From positions 1 to 7,369 of the forward strand of contig CAJARA010000056.1 in assembly GCA_903944295.1 (NCBI GenBank): DNA of 7,369 nt, given 5' to 3'. Shown here one piece after another: positions 1-5,546 of this stretch (position 1 is its first letter; each line of letters opens with the position of its first letter). Source of the stretch: an uncultured Chloroflexota bacterium (GTDB taxonomy: Bacteria; Chloroflexota; Limnocylindria; Limnocylindrales; Limnocylindraceae). The notes below the pieces were generated by a model. The model had not been told where the DNA came from and did no database searches. It saw only the letters and a list, made by a program, of their open reading frames with translations. The position numbers and the translations under genes were made by a program.

Positions 1-1
1 C

Positions 2-1240
2 TCCACGCGCGTCACGCGCATCGCGCAGATAACAAGTTTGGTGCTGATCGTGAGCATGTTTGCACTGCTGCTTACGATCTTTTTCGCTTCACTTGCCGCA
101 CAGCGCTTTGCGAAGCCAGTACGACTCCTATCGGAGACAGCAACAAAGATTGGCGACGGCGACCTCTCCGCACGCGTTCCAACTGGAAGCGAGATTGCGG
201 CGAACGTAGAGATGGAGGCGCTCCTCGGCCAGTTCAACCGCATGGCGGGACGCCTTGAGGGGACGGTCGCCGCACTTCGGCGTGAGCGTGATCGTGGGCA
301 GGAGCACCTGGCGGATGTCTCGCATGAGCTCCGTACTCCACTCGCCGCACTCCGCGCCTTCGTGGACCTGCTCGACGAGAGCGCAACAACTGATGCCGCA
401 ACGCGCAAGCGACTCTTAACCGAAGCGGGCAACCAGCTCGAGCGCATGGACGCACTCACGGCGAACATCCTGGAGCTCTCTCGTTTTGACGCGGGAATTG
501 CGCGTCCACACTTTGCAGATGGGGATCTTCGCTCAAGCGTCCGCGCGGCGATTGAGCAAGCCGCTGCTGGCGCACGACGGCGTGGCGTTGCACTTGACGA
601 GCGTCTTCCGGCGCGACGCGTGATGGTGCGGCACGACGCAACGCTTGTTGGCCAGGCGGTGGCGAACCTCGTTGCGAATGCACTGAAGTTCACGCCGCGC
701 GGCGGGAGCGTCTCTGTTGCGGTTCGTCCACTCGCGACTGGCGCCGCAACCATCACCATCTCGGACAACGGGGTTGGCATCTCCGCCGAAGAGTTGCCGC
801 GCATCTTTGATCGCTTCTATCGCGGTACAGAGGGGCTCGCTGCGGCGCGTAAGGCGACGCGCGCCTCTGGTTCTGGGCTCGGTCTTGCGATCGTGAAGTC
901 AATCGTTGACATGCATGCGGGCCGAATCGTGGTGGAGAGCCTCATTGGGAGTGGAACGAGTTTTACGTTGACGCTTCCAGCAGATCCTGAGCTGATCGCC
1001 GATGAGACGGTAGAGCCAGCACCAGCACCGCAAGGGCCTGCGTCGCTGATCAGCGTGGGTCGGCGTGCCGCAGCGCTGCTCGGAGAGGTTGCGAAAACTT
1101 CACTTCGTCTTCGGCAGGTTCTTCGCGCGGATGCCTCATCATCTACCCTTGAAGAGCAGGGCACGCCAACTGACGCCACCGCGTCGGCTGACGGCGCCAC
1201 CAAGTCAACAGCCACCACCTCAACAAAGGAGAGAGCGTGA
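2..1240 (+). CDS. Sensor histidine kinase (HAMP-HisKA-HATPase), 5' end cut by window edge
   Basis: This is the C-terminal 412 residues of a membrane sensor histidine kinase that phosphorylates a partner response regulator. The frame is open to the left edge, so the TTG at 38 is not a credible start and the first membrane helix and sensor domain lie outside the window. Counting from TTG 38 as residue 1, residues 1-20 finish a transmembrane helix and 21-75 form the HAMP linker. The H-box SHELRTPLAAL carries the phospho-accepting His96 (codon 323-325). The ATPase domain has an N-box (NLVANALKFTP, Asn214), G1 (DNGVG, 243-247), F-box (FDRFYRG, 257-263) and G2 (GSGLGLAI, 278-285). All key residues are present, so it should be active. 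After the domain ends near residue 314 there is an unusual 86-residue tail, Pro/Ala then Thr/Ser/Ala-rich, with one potentially helical stretch. Its stop overlaps the start of htrA by four bases, which suggests it controls, or is co-expressed with, an envelope-stress protease. A response regulator gene upstream is inferred, not seen. Confidence 0.95.
   Translation, partial: STRVTRIAQITSLVLIVSMFALLLTIFFASLAAQRFAKPVRLLSETATKIGDGDLSARVPTGSEIAANVEMEALLGQFNRMAGRLEGTVAALRRERDRGQEHLADVSHELRTPLAALRAFVDLLDESATTDAATRKRLLTEAGNQLERMDALTANILELSRFDAGIARPHFADGDLRSSVRAAIEQAAAGARRRGVALDERLPARRVMVRHDATLVGQAVANLVANALKFTPRGGSVSVAVRPLATGAATITISDNGVGISAEELPRIFDRFYRGTEGLAAARKATRASGSGLGLAIVKSIVDMHAGRIVVESLIGSGTSFTLTLPADPELIADETVEPAPAPQGPASLISVGRRAAALLGEVAKTSLRLRQVLRADASSSTLEEQGTPTDATASADGATKSTATTSTKERA
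1225..1236 (+). promoter_or_regulatory. Shine-Dalgarno site for the htrA GTG start
   Basis: An AAAGGAGAG stretch (1225-1233) lies inside the last codons of the histidine kinase, with GGAG (1228-1231) five bases before GTG 1237. It fixes the GTG as the start and shows that this organism uses Shine-Dalgarno initiation at internal operon positions. The GTGA overlap favours translational coupling. Confidence 0.8.
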
Positions 1241-2469
1241 GCAAAGCGTCAGACCCCACAGGAGAGCGCAGCCAAGAGCCGCTCCGCTTTGAACCGGAGC
1301 CGGCAGAGAACTCCCAACCCTGGGTTGAGAAGCTTGATGACGGATACCCGAAGCCAGAACCACTCCTGAGCGACAACGAAGAAGCGCCGGCAGAGAAGCG
1401 AGCGGGTGCGATCGGACGCCGAGCAATCCTCGGCCTCCTCGCCCTCTCACTCATCTTTGGTGCCGCAGGTGGTGCAGGGGCAACTGTGCTGCTGCTCGGT
1501 GGGCTCAACGAGAGCGGAGATATCGGCGAGAGTATTCGCCAGACGCTCGTCTCAGAGCAGTCAGCGACCGTTAGCGTTGCCGAGCGTATTTCACCGGCCA
1601 TCGTCACCCTAGAGGTGACAGGTGCTGACGGCGAATCGGTTGGATCTGGTGTGATCTATTCGGCAGACGGTTGGATCGTCACCAATCGACACGTTGTTGA
1701 GGGTGCAACCACCATGACCGTTCATCTTGAAGATGGGCGTGACTTCCCTGGACGCGTCTATGGGATTGACACGCTCACCGACCTTGCGATCGTCAAGGTG
1801 GAGGCGACCGGACTTACCGCCGCAACGCTCGGTCGCTCGAGCGCAATCCAAGTTGGCCAGACCGCCATTGCGATCGGCTCGCCGCTCGGCGTCTATACGA
1901 ACTCAGTGACGGCGGGGATCATCTCCGCCATCGGGCGCGAGATCACCACCGAATCTGGTCGGCTTGACGGCCTCCTCCAGACAGACGCCGCAATCAACCC
2001 AGGGAACTCTGGCGGCGCACTCGTTGACTCAAGCGGCGCCGTGATCGGGATCAACACCGCCATCTCCACCGAAGGTGCGGGGATCGGCTTCGCCATCCCG
2101 ATCGATATCGCTCGGCCAATCATGGAGCAGGCGCTCGCTGGGATTGAGCTCTCCCGCCCGTGGATCGGCATTCGCTACGTTGCCCTAAATCGCCGCACTG
2201 CGGCGGAGAACAACCTCACCCTCTTCCAGGGGGCATGGATCTCTGGCGGAGCGGAGTCGGGGATCGTGCCGGGGAGCCCTGCCGAAACGGCGGGCCTTGC
2301 CGACGGCGACATCGTCACCAAGGTGCAAGGGGTGCTCATTGATGAACTGCATCCGCTTCAGGATCTACTCGTGCAGTACTCCCCTGGAACGGTGATCGTC
2401 TTAGATGTGCTCCGCGCCGGAGCAACGGTTCAAATTTCGGTCACCCTTGGGATTCGACCGAACCAGTAG
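1237..2469 (+). CDS. htrA: Membrane-anchored HtrA/DegP-family serine protease with one PDZ domain
   Basis: This is a 410-residue trypsin-like protease of the HtrA/DegP/PepD family, which degrades or refolds damaged proteins outside the cytoplasmic membrane. Residues 1-60 are a charged, Glu/Pro-rich cytoplasmic tail. Residues 62-90 form one membrane segment with no obvious cleavage site, so it is probably a signal anchor. The protease domain spans about 112-300 with the complete triad: His152 in TNRHVV, Asp182 in TDLAIVK and Ser258 in NPGNSGGAL. A PDZ domain covers about 306-405, with the typical GSPAETAGLADGDIV loop at 346-360. The protein contains no cysteine. Length and architecture match actinobacterial and Chloroflexota HtrA proteins with one PDZ domain. 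It follows the histidine kinase with a GTGA overlap and a good ribosome binding site, so the two are co-transcribed. In other Gram-positives such pairs act in envelope stress (for example MprB with PepD). That role here is inferred from context. Confidence 0.96.
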   Translation: MSKASDPTGERSQEPLRFEPEPAENSQPWVEKLDDGYPKPEPLLSDNEEAPAEKRAGAIGRRAILGLLALSLIFGAAGGAGATVLLLGGLNESGDIGESIRQTLVSEQSATVSVAERISPAIVTLEVTGADGESVGSGVIYSADGWIVTNRHVVEGATTMTVHLEDGRDFPGRVYGIDTLTDLAIVKVEATGLTAATLGRSSAIQVGQTAIAIGSPLGVYTNSVTAGIISAIGREITTESGRLDGLLQTDAAINPGNSGGALVDSSGAVIGINTAISTEGAGIGFAIPIDIARPIMEQALAGIELSRPWIGIRYVALNRRTAAENNLTLFQGAWISGGAESGIVPGSPAETAGLADGDIVTKVQGVLIDELHPLQDLLVQYSPGTVIVLDVLRAGATVQISVTLGIRPNQ

Positions 2470-2479
2470 TCGCTAGCGA
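2470..2479. repeat. 10-bp perfect palindrome at the htrA/folC convergent junction
   Basis: TCGCTAGCGA reads the same on both strands. It fills the 3-base gap after the htrA stop and includes the folC stop codon (TAG on the minus strand, 2475-2473). It is too short and has no loop, so it is not a standard terminator. It may simply be chance, but it is the only sequence left between the two stops. Confidence 0.5.
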
Positions 2480-3942
2480 TCAAGACTCCCGTCATCTGGG
2501 AGTCGCCCCTGGCGCAAGAGTCGCTCGCGCACCGCGCCAACCAGATAGAGCGACCCTGCAACGATCACCGCACCTCGATCACGCGATGCGGCGTTGAGCG
2601 CTGCGTGTGGATCGGCGGCAGTCTCAATCGTTGTGCCGAGCCCCGCCGCGCGCGCCATCGCGGCGAGCGCCTCAGGTGTTGACGATCGATCATCGCCAAC
2701 GCTGGTGCAGATCAGACGAGCAGATTGCAGAAGTGGTGATGCGGCAAGCTCACTGAAGATCTTCGCAATGGACTTATCCGCCATTGCCGCAAGGACGAGC
2801 GTTACACCACTCCCGCCACTCTCGCCATCAGCGTCACGAAGGAGCGACGAAAGATCGTTCACTGAGGAAGCAAGTGCGGCGGCGCCATCTTCATTGTGTG
2901 CTCCGTCAAGGAGGAGATCACGCTGATCGCCTGCACCGAATGCGCCGCTGATCAGCTCCATGCGTCCTGGCCAGCGCGCGGCGGCGAATCCGGCCCTGAT
3001 CTCTTCGTCGCTCACCGTAGTGAGCCCCGCAGACTTCATCGCGTCGAGTGTGGCGAGCGCCACTGCGGCGTTCTCTCCCTGGTGGCGCCCGAGGAGTCCC
3101 ACGTTGACGGTGCCGAGTCGTGGCAGCTCAACCTCAATACCGTCGCGTCCCAGCGTTCGGATTGCGCCGTGCGTTGCAATGGTGAGCGGCGCGCCGACGG
3201 CCGCCGCGACGCTCTTGATCACGCTCAGCGCTTCGCCTCTGTCAGTCGCCCCCGTGACCGCGCGGTCCCCACGCATGATGATTGCCGCCTTCTCGCCGGC
3301 AATCTCCTTGATGGTTTCGCCGAGATACTCCTGGTGATCAAGGCCAACGTTGGTGACAACTGCAACGCCGCCATCCCATGCGTGCATTGCATCAAGTCTC
3401 CCGCCGAGCCCAACCTCCACAACGGCGCGGGCAATACCAGCTGCATGGAAGCCGTCAAAGACAACGCCGGCAAGGAGTTCGAACTCAGTGACCGGGCCAA
3501 CACGGAGCTCAATCCGATCGGCGGCATCGAGTGCCCGCTCCACCGCCACGGCGAATGGGAGCGGGGCGAGCGGGCGGCCATCAATACGGATCCGCTCGCG
3601 GTATGAGACGAGGTGTGGCTTTGGGGTGCTGCCGTGTCGAATCTTCGCTGCGCTGAGCGCGGCGGAGATCAACGCTCCAACGCTCCCCTTCCCGTTGGTC
3701 CCAGCAATGAGGGCCCCACGCACAGTGCGTTCAGGGCTTCCGAGCTCCTCCAAGATGGCCCGCGAGCGCTCAAGGCCGAGGCGGACACCGAAGCGCCCTC
3801 GTGCGGAGATGGCGACGAGCGCCGCCTCCCATGCGTCGTCACCGCGGCCATCTGCGATTGCCGCCGCCATCTGTTCACGCGCAGCACGCACGCGCTCCTT
3901 GAGGGTTGCAACGAGTGTTGGGTCCGATGCGGCATCAGGCAT
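2473..3942 (-). CDS. folC: Bifunctional dihydrofolate synthase / folylpolyglutamate synthase
   Basis: This 489-residue Mur-ligase-fold enzyme adds glutamate to dihydropteroate and to folates using ATP, in the cytoplasm. Numbered from ATG 3942, the P-loop GTNGKGSV is at 81-88. The Omega-loop region PHLVSYRERIRI is near 109-120, VEVGLGGRLDA near 176-186, and TNVGLDHQEYLG near 197-208. IAGEKAAII, GRHQGENAAVA, WPGRME and DGAHNEDG follow, then the C-terminal ADKS and VAGSLYLVG blocks. These cover the whole family, which is usually about 420-450 residues. The extra length is an N-terminal helical segment and a loop before the ADKS block. One oddity is that the usual TSPHL reads PKPHL. A TTG at 3981 would add 13 residues, but it would fill most of the divergent gap; ATG 3942 is preferred. 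No strong Shine-Dalgarno precedes the ATG, so translation may be leaderless. The gene stands alone on its strand, so its expression should depend on the 47-base divergent region. Confidence 0.95.
   Translation of the reverse strand: MPDAASDPTLVATLKERVRAAREQMAAAIADGRGDDAWEAALVAISARGRFGVRLGLERSRAILEELGSPERTVRGALIAGTNGKGSVGALISAALSAAKIRHGSTPKPHLVSYRERIRIDGRPLAPLPFAVAVERALDAADRIELRVGPVTEFELLAGVVFDGFHAAGIARAVVEVGLGGRLDAMHAWDGGVAVVTNVGLDHQEYLGETIKEIAGEKAAIIMRGDRAVTGATDRGEALSVIKSVAAAVGAPLTIATHGAIRTLGRDGIEVELPRLGTVNVGLLGRHQGENAAVALATLDAMKSAGLTTVSDEEIRAGFAAARWPGRMELISGAFGAGDQRDLLLDGAHNEDGAAALASSVNDLSSLLRDADGESGGSGVTLVLAAMADKSIAKIFSELAASPLLQSARLICTSVGDDRSSTPEALAAMARAAGLGTTIETAADPHAALNAASRDRGAVIVAGSLYLVGAVRERLLRQGRLPDDGSLDR
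2484..2504. terminator. Possible bidirectional hairpin at the htrA/folC convergent ends
   Basis: A perfect 7-bp stem (GACTCCC at 2484-2490, GGGAGTC at 2498-2504) encloses a 7-base loop. It lies inside the last codons of folC and 15 bases past the htrA stop. There is no T-run on the plus side and only a weak TTGAT on the minus side. It could slow polymerase or block 3' exonucleases for both transcripts, but is weak as an intrinsic terminator. Confidence 0.3.
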
Positions 3943-3989
3943 CTGCTGAGCGTAGCGGTCTTCCTGCGAGCCGTGCCACAATCGTCACC
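3943..3989. promoter_or_regulatory. 47-bp divergent promoter region between folC and the Ig-like protein operon
   Basis: Both transcripts must start here or inside the opposite gene. On the plus strand, TG-C-CACAAT (3974-3982) resembles an extended -10 ending seven bases before ATG 3990. On the minus strand, TACGCT (3954-3949) fits the TANNNT -10 pattern and ends six bases before ATG 3942. Those spacings place both transcription starts at or next to the A of the start codon, that is, leaderless mRNAs. Neither start has a clear Shine-Dalgarno sequence. I see no convincing -35 boxes, so the assignment is tentative. Confidence 0.45.
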
Positions 3990-5216
3990 ATGGCAGGGTT
4001 CAATCGACCCGGTTCACAACCGCCTCGCCGCCGCGGTCTATTTGGCAACCGCTCTGACGCTCGGCCGCCAGTCCGTCGTGTTGCCTCAAGTGCGCCGACC
4101 CGAGCCGCTGTCTCCTACACAACGAGCCAGCCGCGTCGTAGTGGCAACAGTGGCGGTGGTGGATCTTTTGCTCACACCGTGTCGCGCGCACTCACGCGTC
4201 TCGTTGGCGTTGGCGCCGTAGTGATTCTTCTCTTCGCTGCACTCTTCGCGCTGCGTGGACTCCTCTCAATCGGCGACGCAAGCCCGACCACATCGCCAGG
4301 CGAGGTCGTCCCTTCGGCAGCACCGGGTGCGCCACTCCTCATTGCACCAGACCCATCAACCGTTGCAGCACAAACGGTCACGATTCGTGGCTCACTCCCT
4401 GATGATCTTCTCGGGCTCAGTGACGCCATCCTGCGCATCAAAGTGGAGACTGACAACGGCTCAGTCATTACTGGTGCAGAGGTTGAGCTGCCAAAGACAC
4501 CAGGGTTTGAAATCCCTGGCATCCCACTTGCGTCTGGCGACAACATCATCTCTGCGGTTGTGGTGGTTGGTGGAACAGAGAAGACGCCGAGCAACGCTGT
4601 CACCGTGACGCGCGACACGACCGCGCCAGAAGTCATCATTACCTCACCAGCACCCGGGCAACTTGTGAGCGGAGCTGATGTCACGGTACGCGGTGAGGCC
4701 GAAGCTGACGCCACCATTCAGGTGCGGAACGAAACCTCTGGTATCACATCAAACGGCTTGGCAAACAGCAGCGGCCAGTACTCCATCAACATCTCATTGC
4801 GAAATGGGATCAATGTGATTTCAGTAACAGCAACTGACGGCGTGGGAAACTCTTCGCGCACCAGTGTGGAGATCACAACAAGCGCCTCAGTTGGACGAGT
4901 GACGCTCGTGGTGAATCCTGGAACAATCTTCTTGAATAAGTCACCAAAGTCATTCCGCATCACTGCAACCGCAACAGACTCCACGGGTGCACCGGTGGTG
5001 GGAGCGAACGTCTGCATCATGATTACGGCGCCCGGTCTCTCGCCGATCATGCTTCCGTGCAGCCTCTCAGATAGCAACGGGCGCGCAATCGGCGAGTACA
5101 CCTTCCCTGAGAATTACGCGACTGAGGGACGCGGCCTGATTCTGGCCACCTACACCCTGCCGCAAGGTGATCCGCTTGAAGCCACCACGGGGTTCTCCGT
5201 GATGAAGAAGCCGTAA
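3990..5216 (+). CDS. Single-pass membrane protein with three extracellular Ig-like domains
   Basis: Function is not recognised. From ATG 3990 the product is 408 residues. Residues 1-69 are a basic, Pro/Arg/Ser-rich cytoplasmic tail. A hydrophobic helix at about 70-93 gives an inside-N, outside-C topology. A Pro/Ser/Thr-rich stalk (94-115) leads to three beta-rich domains. Domain 1 (about 115-208) is a divergent Ig-like fold. Domain 2 (about 211-299) opens with DTTAPEVIITSPAPG and contains GINVISVTATDGVGN, typical of bacterial Ig-like/glucodextranase-type modules. Domain 3 (about 302-406) has the invasin-like Big_1 signature DSTGAPVVGANVCI. The only cysteines, 342 and 357, are both in domain 3 and may form a disulfide. 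No enzyme motif or sortase signal is visible. ATG 3990 was chosen because the frame upstream of it overlaps folC and encodes unlikely sequence. It overlaps the downstream Cys-rich gene by one base. A role in adhesion or as an envelope scaffold is a guess from the domains. Confidence 0.88.
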   Translation: MAGFNRPGSQPPRRRGLFGNRSDARPPVRRVASSAPTRAAVSYTTSQPRRSGNSGGGGSFAHTVSRALTRLVGVGAVVILLFAALFALRGLLSIGDASPTTSPGEVVPSAAPGAPLLIAPDPSTVAAQTVTIRGSLPDDLLGLSDAILRIKVETDNGSVITGAEVELPKTPGFEIPGIPLASGDNIISAVVVVGGTEKTPSNAVTVTRDTTAPEVIITSPAPGQLVSGADVTVRGEAEADATIQVRNETSGITSNGLANSSGQYSINISLRNGINVISVTATDGVGNSSRTSVEITTSASVGRVTLVVNPGTIFLNKSPKSFRITATATDSTGAPVVGANVCIMITAPGLSPIMLPCSLSDSNGRAIGEYTFPENYATEGRGLILATYTLPQGDPLEATTGFSVMKKP

Positions 5217-5539
5217 TGGACGGAGGAGGACTCGCCTGGCAGTGCCCATCGTGTGGGGCGTTGCAGGAAGAGACGGGGCGCTGTTGGGTCTGCCAAGCGC
5301 CAACGACCGCGTGCGGAACCTGCCGTCACCTGCGTCGCGCAGTTGTTGGAAGAATCAGCTACTGCGGCATCGATAAGAAGAAGAAGCTCGTTGGTGAGAG
5401 TGATGTGCGCCCATGCTGGACCGCCCCAGTTGAGCTACAACGCTCAGCGAGCCATGGGCGGCGCGTTGACGGTGCGGACCTGAAGTTGCCGCGACTCAGT
5501 TGGGCGAGTGGTGGTCTCTGGGAGGGGCTCGAAGCCTAG
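5216..5539 (+). CDS. Small Cys-rich protein: zinc ribbon plus a second four-Cys cluster
   Basis: A 107-residue soluble protein that I cannot name. The first module, WQCPSC followed by CWVC, places Cys10, 13, 23 and 26 as a CxxC-x9-CxxC zinc ribbon, close in spacing to RanBP2-type fingers with their leading Trp. The second module has CGTCRHL, YCGIDKKKK and DVRPCW, giving Cys33, 36, 50 and 67 (CxxC-x13-C-x16-C). That could bind a second metal ion or an iron-sulfur cluster; a loosely similar four-Cys layout is known in small subunits of some glycyl-radical enzymes. Residues 70-107 look disordered. There is no signal peptide or membrane helix, so it should be cytoplasmic. Its ATG overlaps the stop of the Ig-like gene (TAATG, 5214-5218) and lacks a strong Shine-Dalgarno, implying translation by re-initiation from the upstream gene. 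The even number of cysteines in two regular clusters supports a real gene despite its size. Confidence 0.82.
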   Translation: MDGGGLAWQCPSCGALQEETGRCWVCQAPTTACGTCRHLRRAVVGRISYCGIDKKKKLVGESDVRPCWTAPVELQRSASHGRRVDGADLKLPRLSWASGGLWEGLEA

Positions 5540-5541
5540 GC
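5534..5541. repeat. 8-bp CTAG-centred palindrome at the second convergent junction
   Basis: GCCTAGGC contains the stop codon (TAG, 5537-5539) of the Cys-rich gene. Only seven bases separate this stop from the complement of the kinase stop (5547-5549). The one overlapping hairpin I can find, GGCT-CGA-AGCC (5526-5536), is weak and has no T-run, so no intrinsic terminator is evident here. Confidence 0.4.
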
Positions 5542-5546
5542 GCACC

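Noticed and set aside
38..40. TTG as the start of the histidine kinase
   Set aside because: The frame is open upstream to base 2, and a start here would cut into the membrane helix; the gene is truncated by the window, not started here.
1140..1236. Low-complexity, possibly repetitive sequence in the histidine kinase tail
   Set aside because: The Thr/Ala-rich codons produce short similar words such as GCCACC, but no regular repeat unit was found.
1603..1619. Inverted repeat GTCACC-CTAGA-GGTGAC inside htrA
   Set aside because: It lies within conserved protease codons, has only six-base arms and has no gene start or end near it; likely chance.
2896..3606. 236-codon plus-strand open frame
   Set aside because: It lies entirely antisense to conserved folC sequence, has no domain signature and looks like a GC-rich shadow frame.
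3943..3981. TTG start for folC at 3981
   Set aside because: It would place the start eight bases from the divergent ATG, leaving no room for a promoter on either side; the added residues match no family block.
3906..3989. Upstream extension of the Ig-like gene by 28 codons
   Set aside because: It would overlap the folC start and add sequence unlike the basic tail; ATG 3990 fits the -10-like element and avoids overlap.
3613..4221. 202-codon plus-strand open frame
   Set aside because: It runs antisense to the folC N-terminus and out of frame through the Ig-like gene; composition is not protein-like.
4172..4717. 181-codon minus-strand open frame
   Set aside because: It is antisense to the Ig-like gene, whose domains are clear; no independent support.
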